In this document: piece after piece, positions 23,537-34,265 of the stretch
How the letters are laid out: each line of letters opens with the position of its first letter
How positions within the stretch are numbered: position 1 is the stretch's first letter
Assembly: GCA_033398695.1 (NCBI GenBank)
Contig: CM065801.1
Coordinates: 108,245,170 to 108,309,169 of the forward strand
Reading direction: 5' to 3'
Source of the DNA: Orobanche coerulescens
Lineage: Eukaryota > Streptophyta > Magnoliopsida > Lamiales > Orobanchaceae
Length of the DNA: 64,000 nucleotides
The notes under the pieces: model-generated
Told to the model about the DNA's origin: nothing
Databases searched by the model: none
The model's input: the letters and a program-made list of their open reading frames with translations, nothing else
Translations under genes and position numbers: made by a program

Positions 23537-25306
23537 TGTAATACCCGTACTTTTTATTGACAGTTTAACCTTTCCGTTCTTCTTATTTCGTCGCTCTATA
23601 AACTCTTTGTGATGTTGTCGATGTTGACCTAGAGTTTCGTACCTTGTTTGGATCATGATCGTGTGGTTTAGACCTTTCGGAAGTATCCTGGGTCACGGAT
23701 ATAGCGCACGCTAGGGGTACGCTAGCGCACGCTATTCGTGTTCAATAGCGTGCGCTAACATCATCCGTAACGCACGCTAACGAGCTGGGATGGCAAGGGC
23801 AGTGAGGTTTTCAGACTCTCTGGACTATTAGGTAACGTAAGCTAGGTAGCGGCTAGTGCACGCTATAAGTGTTGCGTAGTGCACGCTAGGCAATATCAGC
23901 AGCGCACGCTAAGGCTCAAGCAGGGCAGAGGACAGTAGGTTCTGGACTTCCATTTCTGGGCAACAACTACCAGGTAGCGCATGCTAACTCATGGATAGCG
24001 CACGCTACCGTTTATGCTAGCGCATGCTAATATTGAGGGGTAGTGTGTGCTAGACTGGGCACAGTATATATGGGACAATCAACCCCCTGTACGCCTTATT
24101 TCTCTCATTTCTCGCCCATTCGACGGGAGCAGCAGGTTTTGGGCGATTCAGAGCATTTGGAGGCGATCCTTCTTTAGATATCAACATCTTTGGTTGGATA
24201 ACAAGGATTTCACAACATCTAATCCATTTCTATCTTCCAAATCAAGGTAAAAATCCTTAGAACCCTAATTTTGGGAATTTTGGGGTTTTTTCTTAGATTC
24301 ATCCGATTTATCCATTTTGGAGCTTGAGAACCTTGAGATTATCATGTATCTACCCCGTATACATATTTTCCCTACGATTTTATGGATTGTTTTGTACCTT
24401 GTTCGGATGTGAGAGGGTTTGGTGATTTTCCAACCTCTGGATGTTTACCCTTGTAGTTTCGTGAATCGCAGGCGGGTTTCGGGATTTTCTTCGTGTGAAA
24501 TAAGTATGGATTATTGATTATCGTATTCCTTGCGAATCGTTTAGGTGCCGGAAGTGCGTTCTTAGACCTACCAAACTTATACTCTTTTCCGTTTGATTTA
24601 TCGATGACTCAAAGGCAAGTATATATTTATGATTGTACGTTCTCGACTTTGAAAGTAAGATATATAAATAGCATGATTGTTTATATCCTCTCTGGGATGG
24701 GACGACGGGTCTTCTAAGGGTTTCGTAGCCTCTGGTGCGATTCCATGGATAATATGAATTAACCACTCTGGGACGGATCGACGGGTCCTCTGATGGTTCC
24801 GTAGCCTCTGGTGCGGTTCCACGGTTGATCATGTATGTATTGATGTGATGCTATGAGATTTAGTTATTCCAGAATACTAGTCTTGAAATGATGAATTGAC
24901 GGTTACTTTACTTTATTGTCGAGAAGTATTGTGTTTCATATTCGATATACTTGCACTAGCTATTCGACGGCTAACCCCTTTATGGGGGAAATACTTTTTA
25001 TGTATTTCATGTTCTAGAATATTTTGTGTTCCTCCATTCAGTGTTGTACTAGAATGGTTATTGATTATTCGAGTATTGTTTGTCAGTTTCCTTGATGTTC
25101 CGGTCTGTGTTGCCGAGGTATTGATTTATGTTGTGATGTATTTAGATACATTGGATATGGTTTGAATACCATTTGTATTGTCCTTCATTCATTGTATTTG
25201 GACCTTCTCAGTCAAGTTTTATAATTCCGCATATGATTAGCCGTGTGGGTCCCACGGTGGGGCTCACGGCGCTGTAATATACCCTGAATAACTTGGGGGT
25301 GTTACA
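23537..25306 (+). mobile_element. Type-A gypsy LTR, copy A1
   Basis: Begins TGTAATACCCGTAC and ends GGGGGTGTTACA, with a PBS 5 nt downstream. Compared with A2 it lacks a block of about 85 bp near 25012 (the one with GGAGAGCGGACAGACAGG in A2) and about 100 bp inside the palindrome array. Confidence 0.93.
23698..24071 (+). promoter_or_regulatory. U3 palindrome array and TATA box of A1
   Basis: About twelve copies of TAGCGCACGCTA and variants such as TAGTGCACGCTA lie between 23698 and 24052. The last (TAGTGTGTGCTA, 24041-24052) is followed after 12 bp by TATATAT at 24065-24071. Confidence 0.72.
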
Positions 25307-25852
25307 GAATATGGTATCGGAGCTTAGGTTTATAGATACCTAGGCTGTCGGTCTTTTGGGTCGATTGAGTCATTGTTTATCTACATTATCACTACTTTGC
25401 CATCATCACAGTGTGGCCGGTACTTGGAAGTCCTCTTATGCTTCTTGTGTTTTCTCTATTGCTTCACTTTTAGTATGATATTCTTGGGAATCGGTCACTT
25501 AGAGGACGTGCGATTTAGACTACACTTACGTATCTTGTGTATCCTTCAGAATGTCTGCTGATAGGGGACAGAGACGAGACCGTGGTCACGGACGCGGACT
25601 TTTCTTTGAGATATTTTCAAAATTGCTAATTGTGATGGTGTGTGTTGGTATTGTATCGAGACATCGTATGGGAGTTGGATGCTAGTATTTTGGAAGATCG
25701 ACTTCATGCACCTGTAAGTATACTGTTTTGGTTACTCGCTTGTGGCGACGTATGATTACTCTTATGATGAGCTAGAAGTTTTTTGGGTTGGTTCGTTGTT
25801 GGTGACACGATTGCAAGTTTCGAGGACGAAACTTATTTTAAGGAGGGTAGTA
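25307..25852 (+). mobile_element. Short internal region 1: PBS, gag start, polypurine tract
   Basis: Holds the initiator tRNA-Met-like PBS TGGTATCGGAGC (25312-25323) and a 44-codon frame 25551-25685 starting MSADRGQRRDRG, which resembles the basic N-terminus of gypsy gag. It then passes into a 3' tail with GAGGACGAAACTT and a purine tract (25838-25852) just before the type-B LTR at 25853. All of gag core and pol is missing, so a large deletion or recombination joined the two ends. Confidence 0.8.
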
Positions 25853-26167
25853 TGTAATATACATATCCGGATTTTCAATATATGATTTTGAGCATTATTT
25901 TATATGAGATATACTGGATAGCTTGTTGCCTGTACAGTATGGATAAAATAATTTGAGGACTGGGACAGTTGTACTTGTACAATTGACGTGACTGGTTGAC
26001 AGTTATAATTGAGGATATCGTGTATCAGGTTGTTTTAATTTTGATATCGGGTATATCATGTGAGAATGTTATTGAATCAAATATACATTTTTAGCATGTC
26101 GTATATTCGTGTCCAGTATGTCGAGACAACGGACAAGAACAATTGGAATTGGCTAAGTATAGCCACG

Positions 26168-26668
26168 TTAGCACACGCTACGATGTATACTTAGCGCACG
26201 CCAAGAGGTTTGAATTATGTACGATAAGAAGGACCCCTAACGTACGTAAGGTATTCTTGATAAGGTTCGGAAGGTGGCCGACAGGTAGGCCCCAGCTGGT
26301 TATTATCGGCATTTAGCGCACGCTAATGCATACAATTAACGCACGCTAATATCAGATCGATCAACAGGAAATTTTGGCTTTAATGGTTACCTTCAGCGTG
26401 TGGGACCCAGACATCTTTGGGGAAGGTACAGATTGTCAGGTCAACGACGATTAGCGCACGCAAATGGTGTATTACTGTAGCAGGTCAACAATTGTATTTA
26501 CGTACGCTATTGCATGGATATTATGTACGTAAGCTGATGTTCGAAGCAAGGCAGTAGTCTCTATGGACTTCGATAGCGCACGCTATCCAGGAAGGGTAGC
26601 GCACGCTAGGGCTGTAGCGCACGCTAAATACATATTTTAGCGCACGCTAGTAATGTGCAGTATAAGTA
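26168..26668 (+). promoter_or_regulatory. U3 palindrome array and TATA-like box, type-B unit 1
   Basis: Mixed TAGCGCACGCTA and TTACGTACGTAA-type copies run from about 26168 to 26649. The last is a perfect TAGCGCACGCTA at 26638-26649, and after 11 bp comes TATAAGTA at 26661-26668. Confidence 0.7.
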
Positions 26669-27825
26669 TGGATAGACGGGTGTTAAGATGCATTCACACA
26701 TTTTCTTCATTTCAACCGATAGAGAGTGTTCTTGGAGGATACTTTGAGGATCTAGACACTTGAGTATTGTGAGATTGATCGTCCTTAACAGCATTGGAGC
26801 TTGGCAGTGATCGAGAATGTATTCAACCTTGGGATTCAACCCATTTATCCGATGAGGTAATTATTTTTCATTTTGGGATTTCGTCTTGGATTATATATGA
26901 TGTTCTTGAGTTGATAATCATCATGTATATGAGTCGATAAGTATGATTATGGATGGATTAACGAGTTATGTTGATATTACTATTGAGGTGCGGATGTTGA
27001 TATGATTCGTGTGGTTTGAATGGTGTTGTTTTATCTTCAAGAGATATGTTGGTTAATATCTCCAGACAATTCGATTTTTTGTCATCGCTATTGATGATTA
27101 GTTCGTATGATAATGGAATATGGAGGGGTTATGATGATTCTTTGTATTCCACGGGAAGTTGTTAAGGAAGATGATGACATGATGACTTATATGTTGGATT
27201 ATGTTATGTTGTCATGAGCATGGTTAGGAAAGCATAGTGTTCTTGGCAGCATTGTTACGATTTTGGATATTATGATTATATTTGCCTTAGACTATGAGTT
27301 AGATGATGTCTTAGATGTTAGAACATTGGATTTTATCGTTGGTTCGATTGTGGACGTGATTTTGGATTAATTCATGATTCTTGAGAGACTCTTGAATTAT
27401 ATGAGATGATGAACATTTATAACAAGTGTGGGTGTATTGGATATGAATATAAAATATTCATGTCTGGAGCTAAATTATGTTTTTTGATATAATATTCGTT
27501 TAGGGGTACGAATATGGTTACGATTTTGATGAGATTAGTATTCATCTCTGAGTTTGGAAGCCCATATGTATTGAAAAAGTGTTCAAGTCGAATGACTGGA
27601 TTGTTTGATAACCATAGAATATGATTACCTATAATGTTGAACTAATTTGATGGTCCGAATTGATGATGATCATCGGTAAATTTTAACGATGGATTTATAA
27701 TAAGGGACCTTGTTAATTCGTATTTAAGAATTGGGTTTGGGATCGATAACATTTAGACCCTTATTATTGATTCGATTTGGTCGCCGATATGACCATCGAA
27801 TTTCAGCTTGAATTGTGGGCAGGGA

Positions 27826-28887
27826 TGTTGTGTCGAGAATTATACTCTTCGACCGGCGATCGCCTCAGAGATCGGGCGACCTAGCCATTGCCGAGCAGCC
27901 GAGGCAGAACTGCCGACCAGCGACCAGGTGACCTAGCCTTAGCCCGGCAGCCAAGATAGATCGGCCGACCGAAGGTCCCAGGACAAGTCCCGGTGCCGAG
28001 CGATCGACATCTAAGACGATCGTCTCTCGGTACTCGGCGATCGACTCCTGGCGACCGACTAGCAGACGATCATCTCTCGGCACTTGCCGACCGACCCTTG
28101 GTGACCGACCGATGTCGACCGCCTCATGCCGATTGAAGCCGATGATCATCCAGTCGGCAAAAGCCGAACCTCAGGACAGACCCCACGTGCAGTGCCCGGA
28201 CAAGATCCGCATATCACGAATCGTTGACCACAGCCTGTCAGTATCTTCCCACCAGCCAATAGGCCCGCCGAAAGGTGTCCGTGGGACCGCCTGTGACAGC
28301 AACTCCGGATGCGTGCTGGCTCCTCATTGGACCGCACAACTGGCTGCCAGTAGCTGCCTTGGACTTTAGGCAGACTGCCCATGTGACTTGAAGACAATCG
28401 CCCCATTATTTTATTGGCTGAAAGGCGATCGCCCGCCAGGAAACAAGGCTCCTCAGCCCCTATAAATAGAAGGCAACCTGCACTTGTCCAAGAACCGAAC
28501 TTTTGACTCTCTGAAGTCCATCACTCCAAGCAATACTCACAACTTGGCTTTCCTACTCTTGGCAACAGCTATCTTTCGGTTCATTCTTCCCTCTCAGCCT
28601 CTCTCACACAGAAGACGATCGGCCAAGAGAAAGAACACCAAGGCTTCGCTCAAGAGCTGGATTAACAGAGTCTTTTTACACTCATTATACTTAGATTCTC
28701 ACATTAATACTTGTATCCACGAATATTTGTATTAATAACATCTCGCGAGAGCATTCAAGTCCGGGCCTAACAAACCCGACAAATCTTGCGTTATTTATCT
28801 TCTCTCGGAAGTGCTCCCGCAACCTTGTTTGTTGTCCGTCTATTCCAGCAGTATTTCATCTTCGGATAAATATTTCGGGCAACAACA
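27826..28887 (+). mobile_element. 5' LTR of Tat-like element
   Basis: GC-rich U3 with many GATCGCC and CGACC motifs. A clear TATA box TATAAATAG lies at 28461-28469, about 430 bp before the LTR end. Frames on both strands here are compositional. Confidence 0.92.
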
Positions 28888-29013
28888 ATTGGCGCTAGAG
28901 GGAGGGTATCTAACCCTCAATTTTATTCCTACCGTCTCGAAGAACACTCACTGTTCTCCGGGGCATATACCTGAAGAAACACTCACTGTTCTTCAGAGAA
29001 AGCTTTCAGAATC

Positions 29014-30243
29014 ATGTCTTCCGCCTCCGCGTCGAAGAAAGCCGCTGGCCAGCCCGCCAGACGCCTCATTCCGTCTCAATCCGAGCCACAACCGATGGCG
29101 GAGGGTAGCCGCCGCGGTCCGAGACGCTCGATCCCGCCCCTGGGGGGCGGTCCAAGTCTCTCACTCGATCAGTTTCGAACCACGGAATAGATCGACGAGG
29201 CCATGGCCGTCCTACAGGAGCGACGGAGTGCTCTCGACGTGCCTCCCGCTATAACCCCCTCGGCCATCCGCCGCAAGACCAAGCGGAAGTTCAAGGCGTT
29301 ACTGGCCGAGCGATCGCCAGGAGGCTCTCACCCGCAAGGAGAGGCGCTCGCCAGCCGGGGCACCTCTGTTTTCGATTGCCTGGGCAGCGACCCATCTTGG
29401 CGACCTGGGCAGTCCGGCCCCAGCCACGAGACGACGAAGCTCGAGTCCGTCACCAGGAGATCGGCCTATCCAACTCCCAGAAGGCAGCCCAGCCGTCTGG
29501 CTCCCCCTCGCCAAATAGCCGAGATCGGCAGCAGCGGAGTCAGGAGATCGGTACATGATCGCCTCGGCTCCCGCTCCCAAAGCCGATCCGCGAGCGACCG
29601 AGCCACGGCAATGGCCGCGATGCAACGCCATCTCGACGACATGAAGGCGCTCCTGGAATCCGGGGCAGGCGCCAAGAAGAAGATCGCCGAGCCGAGCGAT
29701 CCGCTCGCGGTCCACATCAAGCTCGCCCTCGTGCAGCATAAGATCGCTCCTCCGCAAACACCTTTGTACGAGGGGAGATCGGACCCCGAAACACACCTGA
29801 GCAAGTTCAACATCTACATGACCGGTTGTGGGGCATCAGACGCGACCAGGTGCCGAATGTTCCCTCTGACACTGGATGACCTCGCCCACAGGTGGTACGC
29901 CTCATTGCCGCCTCGGTCCATCGGCTCCTTTAACCAACTGGCGAACGTCTTCACAGAGTACTTCGCCACCAGGGCCGCTCGGCCAGAAGGTCCCCATCGC
30001 ATGTTGCGGATCAAGCAAGGGGAAGAAGAGTCCGACTCGGACTACATCGACCATGTAGACGAGATCATCCTCAATGGCGAACCCATAAGCGATGAGATCG
30101 CCCTCTACACGGTCCTAGGAGGATTTCATGGTCTTTCGCCTATGTTCAGGCATCTTACGAAGGACCAACCCTCGACCTACGCGATCTTCCGATCTAAGGC
30201 CGCAGACTTTCTGGCCAGGCAAAGGTTTCTTCTTAGCCTATGA
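29014..30243 (+). pseudogene. Tat-like gag with one in-frame stop
   Basis: A frame of 409 codons from ATG 29014 (MSSASASKKAAG) with one TAG at about 29188, followed in frame by MAVLQERRSALD at 29203. The N-terminal 170 codons are basic and low-complexity. The core matches the retrotransposon gag domain of Tat-type elements: PLYEGRSDPETHLSKFNIYM, GCGASDATRCRMFPLTL, AHRWYASLPPRSIGSFNQL, YFATRAARPEGPHRMLRIKQ and IALYTVLGGFHG. It would form the particle. A zinc knuckle is not seen before the stop at 30241, so the C-terminus may be shortened. The single stop is compatible with a CAG-to-TAG change in an otherwise open gene. Translation from 29203 alone would give 346 residues and keep the core. Confidence 0.88.
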
Positions 30244-31152
30244 GCAGCGCGATCGGTGCCCGAGTGACGATCTCCAGCCCGCCAGCCCGATCGCCGATAT
30301 CAACTTATAACGCGATCGGCAACCGGACGAAGATCACCAGTCTCCCAGCCCAATCGCCAGTATCAAGCTACATCACCAAAAAACCGTAGGACTCGTTCGC
30401 CATCAACAGTTCACCATCTAACATGATGGACTAAGGCACAAGATCGCCTCCACCGCACAGCATACAGCCATGGTCCTCGTAGTCGATGGAATCGGCTGCT
30501 TCGGCCATGCAAGGTCCCTTTGGGCCAAGATCGCCTGCCCTTCGTTTAAATACGAGGTCGGCGTAGTCTGAGGGCCCTCCAAAACTAATCAGTGGACATG
30601 ATCGCCCGCCCTCAAAGGTTCATCATCTAACATGGTGAACCTGGACAATGCGACGCGTCACTACCCCCGTCTCAATGTACACCGTCGAGGTTCGCCATCT
30701 TCATGGCGGGCCGAGGTGGAATCAGAGCTAACAAGCCACGGACGTGGAGTTGAATCATCCGACGCTGCCCCACGCAAGGACTCCTCTAGACCAAGACCGC
30801 ACGCCCTTCGTTTAAATACGAGGCGAGGCACAGCCTAACAGAGGACCCTCACAATAAAATGAGTCACAAGACAGTCAATGTCGTTCGCGCATAAGACACG
30901 GTCATGGAGTCGGTCCATCGAACTCCACGATGTGCACGGTTCCTCAGCGACGAAACAATCAAGTTTCTACGAGGGATCGGCCCATCTTATTTTTTGTAGG
31001 TACAAGACCGAAAGATAGCTAGCAAATCGACCAGATCGCCCAAGTCCGAATCCAAAGTCAACTCAACGGATCGCCCGTCTTCATCTTACACGATCGCCAG
31101 CAAGAATCACCTCGCCCCATGTCTTCAACATCGGAGCAAGCTGGGTGGCAAT
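30244..31152 (+). other. Non-coding tail of Tat-like element
   Basis: About 0.9 kb between gag and the 3' LTR. It repeats a small motif family (TTCGTTTAAATACGAGG at about 30543 and 30801, ATCGCC, CATCTAACATG) and shows no protease, RT or integrase motif in any frame. It appears to replace pol. Confidence 0.7.
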
Positions 31153-32214
31153 TTTTGTGTCGAGAATTATACTTTTCGACCGGCGATCGCCTCAGAGATC
31201 GGGCGACCTAGCCATTGCCGAGCAGCCGAGGCAGAACTGCCGACCAGCGACCAGGCGACCTAGCCTTAGCCCGGCAGCCAAGATAGATCAGCCGACCGAA
31301 GGTCCCAGGACAAGTCTCGGTGCCGAGCGATCGACATCTAAGACGATCGTCTCACGGTACTCAGCGATCGACTCCTGGCGACCGACTAGCAGACGATCAT
31401 CTCTCGGCACTTGCCGACCGACCCTTGGTGACCGACCGATGTCGACCGCCTCATGCCGATTGAAGCCGATGATCATCCAGTCGGCAAAGGCCGAACCTCA
31501 GGACAGACCCCATGTGCAGTGCCCGGACAAGATCCGCATATCACGGATCATTGACCACAGCCTGTCAGCATCTTCCCACCAGCCGACAGGCCCGCCGAAA
31601 GGTGTCTGTGGGACCGCCTGTGACAGCAACTCCGGATGCGTGCTGGCTCCTCATTGGACTGCACAACTGGCTGCCAGCAGCTGCCTTGGACTTTAGGCAG
31701 ACTGCCCATGTGACTTGAAGACGATCGCCCCATTATTTTATTGGCCGAAAGGCGATCGCCCGCCACGAAACAAGGCTCCTCAGCCCCTATAAATAGAAGG
31801 CAGCCTCCACTTGTCCAAGAACCGAACTTTTGACTCTCTGAAGTCCATCTCTCCAAGCAATACTCACAACTTGGCTTTCCTACTCTTGGCAACAGCTATC
31901 TTTTGGTTCATTCTTCTCTCTCAGCCTCTCTCACACAGAAGACGATCGGCCGAGAGCAAGAACACCAAGGCTTCGCTCAAGAGCTGGATTAACAGAGTCT
32001 TTTTACACTCATTATACTTAGATTCTCACATTCATACTTCTATCCACGAATATTTGTATTAATAACATCTCGCGAGAGCATTCAAGCCCGGGCCTAACAA
32101 ACCCAGCAAATCTTGTGTTATTTATCTTCTCTCGAAAGTGCTCCCACAACCTTGTTTGTTGTCCGTCCATTCCATCAGTATTTCATCTTCGGATAAATAT
32201 TTCGGGAAACAACA
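31153..32214 (+). mobile_element. 3' LTR of Tat-like element
   Basis: Matches the 5' LTR base for base apart from scattered substitutions. The first bases are TTTTGTG rather than TGTTGTG. TATA box TATAAATAG at 31788-31796. Confidence 0.92.
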
Positions 32215-33740
32215 AGGGATTCGTAAGTGTTTGAGTTGGATTGTTCAGACTGTGTTTAATCGAGATATTGTGGAACCGTTGAGTTTGTGTTTTGGTTGTA
32301 TTGATATCGATCGTTATCGAACTCGTTAATTATTAATCCTTCTTTTTACTATAAGTTGTGATATTTGATCGTAGATTATGACCGTTGTGTTGCAGTTGAG
32401 GTTGAAGGGTTCGTAGATTGCTTTGGACGCGGCTGAGGAACTCATATGCGAAAGCAACTGAATTGGTAACAACTTCGTTGTATCGGTATCAAGGCAAGTT
32501 TATACTTGTTCAGTTTATAATATTTAATGAATAGTTTCGCTCTCATTTCATTTATAATTCATATGGTAATAATATTATAAATGTAAATTGTCGGGATGAT
32601 GGGTTGTGTACTCTGCTCTAGTTCGGATTAAATCATAAGTTATATGATTTAATTGTATTTGACTGAAGACAAATATGTGAGTTATCTTTGATCTATGATA
32701 TGGAATGTCGGATATCGAGGGTAGTTATTGTGATGACATGAGTATCGGGATAAAAGATTATTGGTATTGAATGGACGGTACCTTATTTGAGATTATTCAT
32801 ATAACTATGTATTCATTGAGGGATGATGATCCCAGGGCTGATTGTATTGAGATCGTTGATCGTGTTGATCGTTAATTTGGGATGATTACCCCGGGATTGT
32901 TGTTTTGGATATTGATTAGTCGTGTCGACTTTTCATTGTCAAACTGTATTTGTTCACTTTAGTGAGTCTTTTGATCCTTATTGGATATGTGATTCTTTGA
33001 GTTTCGTTGTCATGTTGCATCGTGACATACCTGGAGTCATATCTGCATTCCGATTGGTTATTATGTTAGATTTTTAGCTGGGCACACGATAGTCATACAT
33101 TGATGTTTTCGTATTGGACTGTGCACACGAGACGTAGTTCATGAGGCTAATTAGGTACATGTCCCACGTATATCCTGGATTCCGTATTCGGGGTGGACAT
33201 GTGCACGAACACATTTCCGGATCGGGCCTACTGTGATGTCCATCTTTGAGCCATATTGATTGGTCGTTCATCCTCAATCTGTGTCAGGGTATGTTCAACA
33301 GTTTGCGACTGGTTGTTCATACGCCCGAGGGGTATGTTCGATAGTCGGGGTTATTTCTTGGTGATACTTTGTTGATCGTTTTTGGAGTTTACCATGTTGA
33401 GTATATTCTCGTTTACTGTTGATCCACTATTGGTCGTATTGGAGTTTATCATTTCGATGATATTCTCATTTGATTTATTGGTTGATCATCATTATAGATC
33501 ATAAGAGCATTCGGATTGTACGTCGATGTTTCGGGACTTGTTGTCATTGTTTTGTGGTAGTTGATCTACAGATATATTATGTGTTAATGGTTTTTATCAA
33601 GATTTAGATTTGACTGTGCAATCCGATGGGCAGGATTTGGCACGGATGATTATTTCGCACTTATGAGTTGCGATAATGTTTTAAGGATTCTTGGTACTGT
33701 TTGAATACAGCACAGGTGGTTGTAGTTGAGTTCATTTCAT

Positions 33741-34265
33741 CATTTTATAATGTTCATAAACATATCAACTCTTATGCTGATACTCGTCATTGATCTTTGA
33801 AATCCTAAGTGGGAGACCATGTCCTACTCGAGGTGTCGCCAACCAAAGGAGTTTTTCCGCTTCGGGAGAGGGGTAAACTAATTCTGTGATATATCGGGCC
33901 GTTTAAAATTCTGGACAGGGTTGAAGATTTATCTTATCGCTTGGCGTTGCCTCCAGCTTTGAGTCATGACCATAGCATTTTCATAATTCTCAGTTGAGGA
34001 AGTACATGCCGGATTCAAGTGATATTATTGACTATAATGAAATTGACGTAACCGAGGATGTTACTTTTCCGGAGAGGCCAGTGAAGATCCTTGAACGTCG
34101 TGAGAAGCAACTTAGGCACAAAGCCATCCCGTTGGTTAAAGTGCAGTGGTCGAGACATGGAGTTGAGGAGGAAACTTGATAGACGGAAGAGAAGATGCGA
34201 TCAGAATTTCCCGAGCTTTTTATTTCTTAAGTTTCGGGACGAAACTTCTTTTTAGAGGGGGAGAA
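33741..34265 (+). pseudogene. 3' end of gypsy pol (integrase C-terminus) and polypurine tract, unit 1
   Basis: The translation shows the C-terminal part of chromovirus-type gypsy integrase: YADTR, VSPTKGVF, YIGPFEIL (after a stop), YRLALPPALSH, LRKYMPDSSDIIDYNEIDV, PVKILERREKQLRHKAIPLVKVQWSRHG and EEKMRSEFPELF, ending with TAA at 34230. Stops interrupt it at 33790, about 33880 and 34177-34182, and a frame change precedes LRKYM. The final block resembles the chromodomain-like tail that follows GPFEI in Tekay/Del-type elements, though the core aromatic residues cannot be verified by eye. A purine tract (34250-34265) leads directly into LTR A2. Everything upstream in pol is absent. Confidence 0.85.

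Larger units (their letters stand above)
27826..32214 (+). mobile_element. Tat-like gypsy element, gag only, TSD AGGGA
   Basis: LTRs are 27826-28887 and 31153-32214, both 1,062 bp and nearly identical, so insertion is recent. The outer ends TGTTGTG and ACAACA are inverted repeats. The 5-bp TSD AGGGA is at 27821-27825 and 32215-32219; the unoccupied counterpart is at about 38930. The PBS TTGGCGCTAGAG (28889-28900) is of the TTGGCGC kind seen in Tat/Athila-type elements rather than the Met type. The internal region has gag and then no pol, so the element is non-autonomous. Confidence 0.93.
25853..33740 (+). mobile_element. Type-B LTR segment, unit 1, interrupted by Tat-like element
   Basis: Starts TGTAATATACATATCC directly after a polypurine tract and runs to 27825. 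It resumes at 32215 after the inserted element and fuses into gypsy pol at about 33740 without any GTGTTACA end. Homologous to 36748-46640 and, inverted, to 1-3863. It carries a palindrome array. No coding region is credible. The right border is approximate. Confidence 0.75.

Noticed and set aside
23537..25306. Considered A1 as a solo LTR with its own TSD
   Set aside because: A PBS and gag start follow it, and homologous LTRs in the same orientation occur at matched distance, so it is the left end of the array. The five bases before it (GGATA) are not repeated at its right end.
27865..28406. Several open frames on both strands (also 31145-31892)
   Set aside because: They lie within the GC-rich LTRs of the Tat-like element and recur in both LTR copies.
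29299..29813. Minus-strand frames of 115-165 codons
   Set aside because: Antisense shadows of the Tat-like gag in GC-rich DNA.
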